From HGM11416 sp034104345 (GTDB lineage: Bacteria > Bacillota > Clostridia > Christensenellales > Borkfalkiaceae), in NCBI GenBank assembly GCA_034104345.1, contig JAXEDY010000030.1, positions 45,836 to 109,835 of the forward strand: DNA of 64,000 nt, given 5' to 3'. Both the position numbers and the translations under genes were made by a program. Under the pieces are notes generated by a model. It worked only from the letters and a program-made list of their open reading frames with translations. It had not been told where the DNA came from and ran no database searches. Of the stretch, positions 1 through 7,243 are shown piece by piece. Numbering within the stretch: the first letter of the stretch is position 1; each line of letters opens with the position of its first letter.

Positions 1-846
1 GTTGCGGCGAGCCGCGGCAAAGAACACATTATTTTCGTCGAAAAAGAAACAATTCTATCTGAACAAACCCTATCTACAAAAATCGACATAAATAAAAATT
101 TCAGGAATGTTTTCATTTCGAACATGTTCGATTTTAAGTATAAAGAAGATATAGAAAAATGTTTTTCGTTTTTACAAACAAAAAAAATCGACTTGCAAAA
201 CACTTCTGAGATAGTTATAAAAAATCACGATTGTTTAATAGACCTTGCCCCCTGCATCGGAATCTATCAAGAAGCAATGTTTTTCAATGAATACGATATA
301 GACAAAGAAATCGAGCATTTCTTCTTTATTAAACCTGACCAAAAGCATCTTTATACCAAGAAAGTAAAACGGTCTTCTCTCGATAAAAAAATTTTGTTTT
401 TAACATCTTTAAACACGAATCAAGAACGTTACCGAAAGCAAGTAATAACGCCGTTTGTAGCAAAAAGCGAACAAGAACAAATAGAAAACCGATTATTATC
501 TATTCTAAAAAAAGATGAACAAGTTCAGGTTCCGTGCACAATTGACTTTTCAGACAAAACAGGTGGCAACAACTTATTTTCAGCAAGCGGATTAGCCGAT
601 GTTGTTAAAAATGATATTGTTTATGAATTGAAATTTACATCAGAACTAAAACATGAACATTTTTTACAATGCGCATGCTACATGATCGCTTTAAATTTAA
701 ATGCCGGTAGACTTTGGAACACCCGAAAAAACGAACTTTTTGAAATAAAAATATCCGATAGAAAAAATTTTATGGACAGCGTTACCAACGCTATTACTAA
801 AAACAAAATAAAAAATTATTTTTTACCTAAGGAGATAAAAAAATGA
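1..846 (+). CDS. UvrD-like SF1 helicase C-terminus with PD-(D/E)XK nuclease domain (5' partial)
   Basis: The reading frame is open from base 1, so the gene begins upstream of the window; the first ATG in view (124) is not the start. Residues 2-11 of the visible part read VAASRGKEHI, which fits motif VI of UvrD/Rep-family helicases (family form VALTRAKE), so the helicase core is outside the window. About 200 residues later comes a PD-(D/E)XK signature: GLADVV, then VYELKF, then LQCACYMIA, supplying the acidic residue, E-x-K and the downstream Gln/Tyr helix of RecB/Cas4-type nucleases. The likely role is DNA unwinding coupled to cleavage in repair, phage defence or element maintenance. It ends in an ATGA overlap with the next exonuclease gene. 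The DNA is more AT-rich than the genes that follow, with many AAA and AAT codons, so I infer acquisition. The nuclease assignment rests on motifs only. Confidence 0.7.
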   Translation, partial: VAASRGKEHIIFVEKETILSEQTLSTKIDINKNFRNVFISNMFDFKYKEDIEKCFSFLQTKKIDLQNTSEIVIKNHDCLIDLAPCIGIYQEAMFFNEYDIDKEIEHFFFIKPDQKHLYTKKVKRSSLDKKILFLTSLNTNQERYRKQVITPFVAKSEQEQIENRLLSILKKDEQVQVPCTIDFSDKTGGNNLFSASGLADVVKNDIVYELKFTSELKHEHFLQCACYMIALNLNAGRLWNTRKNELFEIKISDRKNFMDSVTNAITKNKIKNYFLPKEIKK

Positions 847-1775
847 AAACTTTTGCTGTTATCGATACAGAAACTAATTGGAACGATGAAGCAATGTCTA
901 TCGGTCTTGTCATAGCACAAGCCGATTCGTTAGAAATTATTACATCAAAATATTATATTATTTCACCAGAATATGTTGTAGGCGGAATGTATTCATCAAG
1001 TTTAAGAACGCCGATTGATTTTAAATGCGAAACACTCGAATTAGACAGAAAAGCGACAATCGATGATTTAACTCGTTGTTTAAAAGAAAATAATACAAGT
1101 AAAATATTCGCGTATAATGCAGCATTTGACTATAGACATTTGCCCGAATTAAAAGATTTTGAATGGTTCGATATTACACGCGTTGCCGCGTATCGGCAAT
1201 ACAATAAAAAAATCGGAGATGCTGAGTGTAATTCAACCGGCAGATTAAAACGCAATTATTCTGTTGCAAGCATTAAAAAAATGCTGACCGGTTTAGAAGG
1301 CGAGCAACATTGCGCAATACACGACGCCATGGATGAACTTAATTATATAATTAAACCGCTATGCGTTAACATCGACAATTATCCACCCTATGAGCAAAAA
1401 GCAGCAAGTGCCCCAAGAAAAACGCGAAAAGCAAAAAGAATTAAAGACTCGTTTGCATTAACGACTTGCAACCAAAACGATATACAAAGAATTGAAAATC
1501 CGATACGACTTGATTTGATTGGCTCAATATACGACTTAAAAAAGAATAAAAATAACTATCTGCTTTTAGAAAGATTTCCTGCTCGGGGTTCGTTAGACTT
1601 TGTAAAAGTAACAGAATACGAAAACAACAACGTTTCTGTTTATCTTAAATTTAAGTATAATAATCAATTGTTAACCATTAGAAAAAAAATGCCTTGCAAC
1701 TCGGAGTTAGTATTTTTTTTGTTGGACTTCGAAAAAGGCGATTATTCAACAGAAAACTTTTCAATTGTTAACTAA
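843..1775 (+). CDS. DEDDh 3'-5' exonuclease (DnaQ-like) with C-terminal extension
   Basis: A 310-residue protein whose ATG overlaps the TGA of the upstream helicase-nuclease (ATGA), implying translational coupling; AGGAGAT lies just upstream as RBS. The N-terminal half carries the complete DEDDh set: FAVIDTET near residue 4 (D, E), AYNAAFDYRHL near residue 91 (D), and HCAIHDAMDEL near residue 158 (H, D). The family removes nucleotides 3' to 5' from DNA or RNA using two metal ions. Residues from about 190 onward form a basic linker (RKTRKAKR) and a 100-residue tail I do not recognise. Together with its neighbour it forms a two-gene nucleic-acid processing module on the plus strand, AT-rich and unlike the minus-strand housekeeping genes that follow. 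A defence or recombination role is possible but is inference. The exonuclease call itself is firm. Confidence 0.8.
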   Translation: MKTFAVIDTETNWNDEAMSIGLVIAQADSLEIITSKYYIISPEYVVGGMYSSSLRTPIDFKCETLELDRKATIDDLTRCLKENNTSKIFAYNAAFDYRHLPELKDFEWFDITRVAAYRQYNKKIGDAECNSTGRLKRNYSVASIKKMLTGLEGEQHCAIHDAMDELNYIIKPLCVNIDNYPPYEQKAASAPRKTRKAKRIKDSFALTTCNQNDIQRIENPIRLDLIGSIYDLKKNKNNYLLLERFPARGSLDFVKVTEYENNNVSVYLKFKYNNQLLTIRKKMPCNSELVFFLLDFEKGDYSTENFSIVN

Positions 1776-1883
1776 ATTTTTAAAACTAGGATTCTATTCT
1801 ATTTGCTTAAAAAACAATCAACTTCAATTACTAAATTTTATCTATAAAAAGCAATGATGCACACGCATCTCATTAAAATAAAC

Positions 1884-1924
1884 AAAAAAAACGCGGGGCA
1901 ACAAAAATTGCTCCGCATGTTTTT
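1884..1924 (-). terminator. Rho-independent terminator of rplS
   Basis: On the minus strand GCGGAGCAA pairs with TTGCCCCGC (one mismatch) around a short loop, followed by a T run. It lies about 20 bases past the rplS stop codon, where a terminator for that gene is expected. Confidence 0.8.
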
Positions 1925-1941
1925 TCTTTTTTTCGGTTAAG

Positions 1942-2286
1942 TTATAAAACTTCTTTAACTTTAGCCGCTTTACCGGTAAGACCGCGCAAATAATAAAGTT
2001 TAGCACGTCTGACTTTACCTTTACGAACGACTTCAACTTTAGCGATCTTGGGCGAGTGAATGGGGAAAGTTCTTTCAACGCCGATACCGAACGACAAACG
2101 ACGAACGGTAAAGGTTTCGCTGATTCCGCCATGTCTTTTAGCGATAACTACGCCTTCGAAAATCTGAATTCTTTCTCTGGTCCCTTCAATAACCTTAACG
2201 GATACTTTAACGGTATCGCCGATATTGAAAGAAGGAGTTTCTTGCTTCATATTTTCTTGATTGATTTGATCGATAATATTAGCCAT
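1942..2286 (-). CDS. rplS: 50S ribosomal protein L19
   Basis: A 114-residue protein, the usual length for bacterial L19, matching the family along its whole length: GDTVKVSVKVIEGTRERIQ, then FEGVVIAKRHGG, SETFTVRRLSFG and VERTFPIHSPKI, ending with the basic KVRRAKLYYLRG segment. L19 sits at the 30S-50S interface of the ribosome. The start is set by AAGGAGG about ten bases upstream. The gene stands alone here with its own promoter, a leader and a terminator, rather than in the rpsP-rimM-trmD-rplS operon common in Bacillota; nothing upstream in the window belongs to that operon. Confidence 0.97.
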   Translation of the reverse strand: MANIIDQINQENMKQETPSFNIGDTVKVSVKVIEGTRERIQIFEGVVIAKRHGGISETFTVRRLSFGIGVERTFPIHSPKIAKVEVVRKGKVRRAKLYYLRGLTGKAAKVKEVL

Positions 2287-2357
2287 TTGACTTATACCTC
2301 CTTATATTACCAGACGTTCGTTGCCGTTATGCGCAAGAGGACCGTCCGAAGTCACTT
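2287..2357 (-). promoter_or_regulatory. Putative L19 leader (5' UTR of rplS)
   Basis: About 70 bases separate the predicted transcription start (near 2355) from the rplS ATG. The stretch contains short complementary blocks (CGGACGGTCC and AACGTCTGG arms) ending at the AAGGAGG ribosome binding site. L19 leaders that respond to the protein are known in Bacillota, so an autoregulatory structure is plausible here, but I only see position and modest pairing potential. Confidence 0.4.
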
Positions 2358-2361
2358 TAAC

Positions 2362-2390
2362 ATTTTATCATAGAAAAAACAATATCGCAA
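2362..2390 (-). promoter_or_regulatory. Sigma-A-type promoter for rplS
   Basis: On the minus strand TTGCGA (2390-2385) is followed after exactly 17 bases by TAAAAT (2367-2362), close to the TTGACA/TATAAT consensus and upstream of the L19 leader. Confidence 0.65.
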
Positions 2391-2483
2391 GCGTTTTTAC
2401 GCGATTTTTTAAAAAATATCGTAAATAACGCCCTTAAAAGCGATAACGTTTTGCAATACGTCGTTTTTACAAAAACGCAAAAA

Positions 2484-2957
2484 TCAGTTTTTGTGGTCGT
2501 TGCCGCAACCGCAGGCACAGCCGCGCGAATGATCTTCGTGTTTGTGTTCGTTATGCTTGCATTCGTGTTCGCCGTGACAGTGATCATGATGATGTTCGTT
2601 ATGATCATGCCCGCAACAACAGCAACCGCCTTCGAGTTCGGCAGCTTCGGCGGCGTCGGCTTCTTCTTCCATTTGTTTGCAGAATTCTTCGTAAACCTCT
2701 TCTAAAAGCACTTCGTCTTCTACGGGGAGAAGAACTTCTTCGCCCTTATCGTCCGCCGCGATGTTGAAAATAACAACTTCGTCTTCGGTGGTGCCTTCGA
2801 TTTCTTCGGCGGGCATAAAGAACGCATACCATTTTTGTTTGTGTTCGAGCGAGCCTACGTGAAAGAATTTTAACACTCTGCCCTGATCGTCTACGAGTTC
2901 TACCAGATCGCCGTCGTCTTCTTCGACTTCGACGTTATTTAAGTTTTCGTCTGCCAT
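2484..2957 (-). CDS. DUF1292 (YrzB-like) protein with Cys/His-rich metal-binding tail
   Basis: A 157-residue acidic protein. The N-terminal 95 residues match DUF1292 (VELVDDQGRVLKFFHVGSL, EDEVVIFNI, PVEDEVLLEEVYEEF). In many Bacillota a DUF1292 gene (yrzB) lies beside ruvX/yqgF, as here, so family and neighbourhood agree; its function is unknown. After an acidic linker the last 45 residues are exceptional: a CCCC cluster, alternating GHDHNEHHHDH blocks and a CACGCG motif before HKN. Typical family members of about 90 residues lack this tail. It suggests zinc, nickel or copper binding or storage, which is inference. A second protein with a similar tail lies at 49946-50290. Confidence 0.8.
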   Translation of the reverse strand: MADENLNNVEVEEDDGDLVELVDDQGRVLKFFHVGSLEHKQKWYAFFMPAEEIEGTTEDEVVIFNIAADDKGEEVLLPVEDEVLLEEVYEEFCKQMEEEADAAEAAELEGGCCCCGHDHNEHHHDHCHGEHECKHNEHKHEDHSRGCACGCGNDHKN

Positions 2958-3072
2958 AATTTTTACTCCTGTAAGTTTGCTTTTTATATTAGTTTTTATA
3001 AATTAAAAATTTATATTCCTGCGTTTTTATAATATCGCGTTTTTGCCGTTTTTAGGTCGCTTTTTAACACGA

Positions 3073-3510
3073 TTACTGCTTGTTTGCCGCTTTTTCATTG
3101 GCTTTGCGGCGCATATAATCGTCTAAAATAAACGAAGCGGCAACCGAATCGACATGGTTTTTGCGCTTTTCGCGGCGCATGTTTTCGGATATTAAAACGC
3201 GGTGCGCTTCTTTGGTCGAAAAGCGTTCGTCCTGCGTTTCGACGGGCAAATCGGTGTGCTTTTTTAATTCTTCGATAAACGAAAGCGTTTTTTCGGTTTG
3301 TTCGCTGAAAGTTCCGTCAACGTTCAGCGGAAGCCCGCAAACGATTATTTCGGCGTAATTCTTTTTTACAAGGTCGCAAAGCGCCGCAATATCGGCAGCG
3401 AAATTTTTTCTGAAATAGGTTTCGAGAGGCAAAGCCATATTGCCGAACGGATCGGAAACGGCAACGCCTATACGCTTGTCGCCTATGTCGAACGCGATTA
3501 TTTTACTCAT
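3073..3510 (-). CDS. ruvX: RuvX/YqgF, pre-16S rRNA nuclease (Holliday junction resolvase-like)
   Basis: A 145-residue RNase H-fold protein of standard length. It starts with IIAFDIGDKRIGVAVSDP, holding the first catalytic Asp and the family GDKRIGVA motif, continues with EIIVCGLPLNVDG and DERFSTKEA (E/R), and ends with HVDSVAASFILDDYM, which contains the last catalytic Asp. Family members act in 16S rRNA 5'-end maturation; resolvase activity was the older proposal. It lies 115 bases upstream of the DUF1292 gene on the same strand, a conserved pairing in Bacillota. The IreB/DUF965 gene that often precedes it is absent; an exonuclease gene sits there instead. Confidence 0.92.
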   Translation of the reverse strand: MSKIIAFDIGDKRIGVAVSDPFGNMALPLETYFRKNFAADIAALCDLVKKNYAEIIVCGLPLNVDGTFSEQTEKTLSFIEELKKHTDLPVETQDERFSTKEAHRVLISENMRREKRKNHVDSVAASFILDDYMRRKANEKAANKQ

Positions 3511-3541
3511 AAGGTTATTTTAACAGTTGCCGAAAAAAAAG

Positions 3542-4216
3542 TCAAGACTTTTGCCCGCTCTTTGCCATAGCGCCGCTTTTAAGTTCTTTTTCCTTTAAAT
3601 ATTCAAGGTATTTTCTCTGCTTTTCTTCTGCGCGAACGCGCTTTTTTTCGGCTTCCGATCGGTCGAATTCTTTAACTTTTTCTATGTAAAACGAAAGCGG
3701 CTTTTGCGTTTTTAAACATATTTCCTGCGCTATGCGCATCGTAAAATATGCGTCGGCATCGCTTCGGTGAGCATGCTCGTCCGTTTCGCCTATAAGTTCG
3801 CAATATTCTATCGAAAGTTTTCGAAAAGGTCTGTTTAGCGCCTGCTTTATAAGTTTTTGCACGTCGTAAAAATTTGCCGAAATCTGCTCTTTTTTATAGC
3901 GCAGGCAATCGCCTTTTAAAAATTTAAGGTCGTTTTCTATGCCGTAACCTATGCAAACGGTGTTTTTATCGCACATAAGTTTGCAAACGTCTTCGTAAAC
4001 GCCGCCGAAATCGGGTGCGCTTTTCACCTGTTCGGCCTTATATGCCAAAATATGCTTTTTAACGTAACCGTCGAACCTGCAACGCGGGTTAATTATAATG
4101 TCGGTCGGCGGATTTAAAACGTTGAAATTTTCGTCGGTAATCATATAACCGAAGCTGAAAACGTTGCCGTTCGTGCGGCAGTTCGCGCTTTCGGTATCGA
4201 AAAATAAATAATTCAT
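3542..4216 (-). CDS. DEDDh exonuclease domain protein
   Basis: A 224-residue protein with a full DEDDh exonuclease core: LFFDTESAN at residue 4 (D, E), GYGIENDLKFL near residue 87 (D) and HRSDADAYF near residue 149 (H, D). After residue 175 a charged helical tail rich in K, E and R follows (probable coiled coil). This family covers DNA-repair and RNA-turnover exonucleases, and the substrate cannot be told from sequence. It is encoded just before ruvX and after a phosphatase gene on the same strand. It is a different protein from the DEDDh enzyme at 843-1775 and has host-like codon use. Confidence 0.8.
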   Translation of the reverse strand: MNYLFFDTESANCRTNGNVFSFGYMITDENFNVLNPPTDIIINPRCRFDGYVKKHILAYKAEQVKSAPDFGGVYEDVCKLMCDKNTVCIGYGIENDLKFLKGDCLRYKKEQISANFYDVQKLIKQALNRPFRKLSIEYCELIGETDEHAHRSDADAYFTMRIAQEICLKTQKPLSFYIEKVKEFDRSEAEKKRVRAEEKQRKYLEYLKEKELKSGAMAKSGQKS

Positions 4217-4336
4217 CTTTTATCGTAAGTATGTTTGTCGTTGTTTTTGGCTTTATTAGCGCATACGGCGATATTTTTAACCGCATGCTCGCAGCGTTTT
4301 TGTTTCGCAGTTGCAATGCTTTCGGCGCAAAACGCT

Positions 4337-5050
4337 TTACATCCTGTCGTTATCTTCGGCGTTTTCGCGGAAGCGCGCCGCAAACGACGGAGTTATATCC
4401 TTTTTATAAAGGTGCGCAGTTTCGCCGAACCCCAAAAGCCTTAAACTTGCTATCCCTTTTCTCCTCTCTTCGGTTACGATCGTGGTGACCGACGACGGAA
4501 GCGCGCAGAAATTTTGCCACAGCGGATAAGGCGATATGCCGAAAAGGTGCGAAAGCATAACGCATTCAACCCCGAAATGGCAAAAAAAAGCAATTACGTT
4601 TTTGTTGCCGTTTTCAACGCTCAAATAGCCGTTAACGGGCTTATAGCCGTGTTTTTGCAAAATTTCGTCGAGCCCGCCGCCAACCATAAAATACTTTTTC
4701 TTAAAGTCGGTTTCGACTATCTGCGGAGACGAAATCCAGTTGTCGCTTTTAAGTTCGGGGTGAATAGCGTAATATGCGGGAAGCAAATCCCATGCGTGGC
4801 GTTCGCCTTCTTCGGTTTTTATAGTTCCTTCGAATTCGCGCAGCCAGTCGCAGGTTTCAAGCGGAACGTTTATGCCGTCGAGCCCCATTTCGGCTGTGAG
4901 TTTTGCCCTGCCGAGCGGCGAACGGTATGCGTGAGTTATGCCCACGGTTTTTAAATATTCGTTTAACGCTTTCGCTTCGATTTTCCCGCGTTCGGTAAGC
5001 GAATCTATCGAATAATCGGGATCGCCGTGGCGGATTATTAAAATCTTCAT
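4337..5050 (-). CDS. Histidine phosphatase family protein (phosphoglycerate mutase-like)
   Basis: A 237-residue protein beginning MKILIIRHGDPDYS, where RHG is the catalytic motif with the phospho-accepting His8. LTERGKIEAKAL follows as in the family, then RAKLTAE in the region of the second Arg, an acidic proton donor (CDWLREFEGT) and AFFCHFGV with the second catalytic His. Members dephosphorylate small metabolites or proteins; this substrate is unknown. It follows the adenine methyltransferase gene with a 9-base gap, so they are probably co-transcribed. A copy of the dispersed 19-base repeat GCCGTTAACGGGCTTATAG lies inside this gene at 4628-4646, coding for HGYKPVNGY. Confidence 0.85.
   Translation of the reverse strand: MKILIIRHGDPDYSIDSLTERGKIEAKALNEYLKTVGITHAYRSPLGRAKLTAEMGLDGINVPLETCDWLREFEGTIKTEEGERHAWDLLPAYYAIHPELKSDNWISSPQIVETDFKKKYFMVGGGLDEILQKHGYKPVNGYLSVENGNKNVIAFFCHFGVECVMLSHLFGISPYPLWQNFCALPSSVTTIVTEERRKGIASLRLLGFGETAHLYKKDITPSFAARFRENAEDNDRM
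4626..4657 (+). repeat. Dispersed terminator-like repeat, copy 5 (inside the histidine phosphatase gene)
   Basis: GCCGTTAACGGGCTTATAG (4628-4646) is identical to 27647-27665 and 28851-28869 and is followed by CCGTGTTTTTGC, a degenerate form of the T tract. Confidence 0.55.
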
Positions 5051-5059
5051 AAAATACTC

Positions 5060-6100
5060 TTATTTTTTATCTTTTATAAGGCAATGCAGATATTCGACGG
5101 TTGCGTCGGCTTTTGCGCTGCGCGCGCTGTCTGCCTTAAAGCGGCGGTGTTCGCGCATATAAACCTTGTATTTTCCGCATTTCGACATTACTTTTTCAAC
5201 GTCGTTAAAAGCCATAAGACCTTCGTTGTTATAACTTAAAAATATATATTTAAAATCGGCGTTTTTAACTATTTCGGTAAAAGTTTCCAAAACCTTACCC
5301 TTAACGCAGAAGTCGCTTTTTTGCGCAGAATATTCCCTTAACCCCGTAACGCCCTTGATTTCGGGTTCGTCGTAGCGCGCGATGGTTTCGAGCAAGTGAT
5401 AGTTGGTGCAATATTGGCGCGCGTTATACGGCGGATCAAGATATAAAATATCGCCCGAAACGTTTTTTATAAGTTCCGAAATATCTTCGTTATACGCTTT
5501 GCCCGCCTTACCTTCGGAAATGGGCGCGACTTCGGTTATAACGAGCGGTTTTTGCGCCGATTTTTTAAGCGATTTTAAAAACGCGCCGTATACCGAAGCG
5601 GTGTTTGCGAATTTATCGGCGCTGTTTATAAGCGACGCAAGCAAAAAGTAATATTCGTTTTGTGTAATTTTACCGCCCTTAAACTCGTTTTCGATAAAAA
5701 TGCGGGCGCCGTCGCACTTTTTCGCGTTTTCGTCGGAAAAATACATGCGGCGATGTTCCCCTCCTTCGGTTCCGCCGTAAGAATAGTTTTTATAAATAAA
5801 CCCTTCGGCTTCGGGGGCTTCGTTCACGCTTTTAATAAGCTCGGCGCGCCTGCTTTCGGTAAGTTCTTCGCCGCCCGAAAGCATGTTTTTAAGCATAACG
5901 TAACTGTAATATTGGTTGTCGTTGGCAAGCACCGAATATCCGAGTTTTTTAAACGCGCCGGCAACCACGCCCGTGCCTGCCATAAGGTCGGCAAAAACCA
6001 TTTCGTCGGCGTTTTTTTTCTCGCCGTTTAACGATAAAGTTTTTTCGACCGATGAAGTTATAAAATCCAAAATAGAATATTTCGAGCCTATATAATTCAT
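5060..6100 (-). CDS. D12-class N6-adenine DNA methyltransferase (orphan)
   Basis: A 346-residue protein with the D12 order of motifs: MNYIGSKYSIL at the N-terminus (substrate/SAM region), LMAGTGVVAGAFKKLGY (motif I, SAM binding), and LYLDPPYNARQY near residue 219 (catalytic DPPY motif IV), followed by NYHLLETIARYD. It transfers a methyl group to adenine N6 in a specific DNA site. No restriction endonuclease is encoded nearby: the flanks are a phosphatase gene and a kinase remnant. This fits an orphan regulatory methylase or the remains of a restriction-modification system. Codon use resembles the host. The target sequence cannot be predicted. Confidence 0.88.
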   Translation of the reverse strand: MNYIGSKYSILDFITSSVEKTLSLNGEKKNADEMVFADLMAGTGVVAGAFKKLGYSVLANDNQYYSYVMLKNMLSGGEELTESRRAELIKSVNEAPEAEGFIYKNYSYGGTEGGEHRRMYFSDENAKKCDGARIFIENEFKGGKITQNEYYFLLASLINSADKFANTASVYGAFLKSLKKSAQKPLVITEVAPISEGKAGKAYNEDISELIKNVSGDILYLDPPYNARQYCTNYHLLETIARYDEPEIKGVTGLREYSAQKSDFCVKGKVLETFTEIVKNADFKYIFLSYNNEGLMAFNDVEKVMSKCGKYKVYMREHRRFKADSARSAKADATVEYLHCLIKDKK

Positions 6101-6197
6101 AAAACGGAGTTCTCCTGCGTGTAAAAATTGAATTTTAAATTTAAAAAATCAAAAACGCAAATTCGGGTTTTGTTTTGTTTGAAATTTTTATAAAATA

Positions 6198-6240
6198 AAA
6201 ACAAAACGCAACGTTATTGTATCACGTTTTGTTTTTTTTG
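6198..6240. terminator. Bidirectional terminator-like hairpin
   Basis: ACAAAACG pairs with CGTTTTGT across a 16-base loop. T runs follow on the plus strand and a T-rich stretch follows on the minus strand. It could end the decayed kinase transcript coming from the right. Confidence 0.5.
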
Positions 6241-6340
6241 TAAATTAAACTTGCGCCCGATTAAAATTTAATTGAAATATAACGGATAATGGCAATTAAC
6301 CGGCTGCGCCGCCGATATCTTTTTGCAAAAATCGCAAAAA

Positions 6341-6484
6341 TCAGAACGTTACCGTAAAAATTATGCGCTTTTCGTCCGGCGAATAAGCAGAAATTGCAGC
6401 GTTGTGCCTTTCGGCAACGGCTTTTGCAACCGAAAGCCCTATTCCGTGCCCGCTCGTTTCGCTAACGCCCGCACTTAAATAAAT
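6341..6484 (-). pseudogene. Sensor histidine kinase C-terminal remnant (HATPase G2 box)
   Basis: The reading frame after the TGA at 6485-6487 encodes about 47 residues containing SETSGHGIGLSVAKAVAERH, then AAISAYSPDEKRIIFTVTF and a stop at 6341. GHGIGLS is the G2 box of histidine kinase ATPase domains, and the ending is typical of a kinase C-terminus. The sensor, dimerisation and N/G1 boxes are missing, and there is no start codon or RBS. The fragment is in the same frame as the nitrilase-like gene immediately upstream, separated only by that gene's stop codon, so a deletion probably joined the two. No response-regulator gene is near. Confidence 0.75.
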
Positions 6485-7105
6485 TCAATAAATATTCGCG
6501 CCGCGTTTTTTAAGCCGCACTTCGCGGCAGATTTTCAAATCGGGTAAAACCGCTTTCTGATTTTCGATTAGAATTTTGTCGCCGTAAGAATCGAATGCGA
6601 AAAACGCGTTTTCTGATACAAGAACAAAATTTACGCCGAAAGCGTATGCGTAAAATTCGGCGGCGATTTCTGCCTTGCGCGCCGAAAAGCCTTCGTATAG
6701 GTCGATTATCACACTACAACTCACCGCCGCGAGCGACGAAACAGCCATCGGCGAATAAAGATCTTTATCAACCAAAACGCCTATTTTACGGTTGCCCGAG
6801 CTAAAAATTTTATAGCCCGCCGACGGCGAAAAACCTTCTTCGGCAGAGTTCATATCGCAGATAGACGTAAGTTTTCCGCGCTCGAAAACAAAAACCGAAC
6901 GCTTTTTAATACCGTAATTATCCGACACGCATCCGAGCAAGGTTATATCGCCCGCAAGCGCCGAAAAACGACCGAGTTTAACGAGTTCTTCAGCGCCGCC
7001 GCTTAACTGTTTTTTAAAATCGATTTCGCCTATAACGCCGAAAGGTATAACGTTTATTTCACACTTTTCGGTACATTTAAAATCTTTCAACACGCGAACC
7101 TGCAT
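6485..7105 (-). CDS. Nitrilase-fold protein lacking the catalytic triad (uncharacterised)
   Basis: About 206 residues from the ATG at 7105; a GTG at 7189 would add 28 residues, and neither start has a convincing RBS. The strand order resembles carbon-nitrogen hydrolases: SVFVFERGKLTSICDMNSAE, FSPSAGYKIF, RKIGVLVDKDLYSP, SCSVIIDLYEG, then AEFYAYAFGVNFVLVS, like the C-N hydrolase layout where G-x-x-I-C-Y-D holds the nucleophile. Here that site reads GVLVDKD, so the catalytic Cys is absent, and the usual Lys site (RK.H) reads CDMN. It is therefore a probable non-enzymatic paralogue, or a decaying gene given the kinase remnant fused in frame after its stop. It lies 138 bases beyond the dusB stop on the same strand. 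Confidence 0.5.
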   Translation of the reverse strand: MQVRVLKDFKCTEKCEINVIPFGVIGEIDFKKQLSGGAEELVKLGRFSALAGDITLLGCVSDNYGIKKRSVFVFERGKLTSICDMNSAEEGFSPSAGYKIFSSGNRKIGVLVDKDLYSPMAVSSLAAVSCSVIIDLYEGFSARKAEIAAEFYAYAFGVNFVLVSENAFFAFDSYGDKILIENQKAVLPDLKICREVRLKKRGANIY

Positions 7106-7243
7106 AGTTTTTACGCCCCGAACTATTATATTCGGAACGATTTGCAAAAGTTCGGCAATTTTTTTGTCCGCAAAAAGCAAAAAAAGCACAACAATATGCG
7201 AGAAAAAGCAAAAAAAGGGCTAAACCGAAAAATAACCGGTATT

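Noticed and set aside
119..132. LexA-box-like CGAACATGTTCG near the left edge
   Set aside because: The half-sites are two bases too close for the SOS consensus, and it lies inside the helicase-nuclease coding frame rather than in a promoter.
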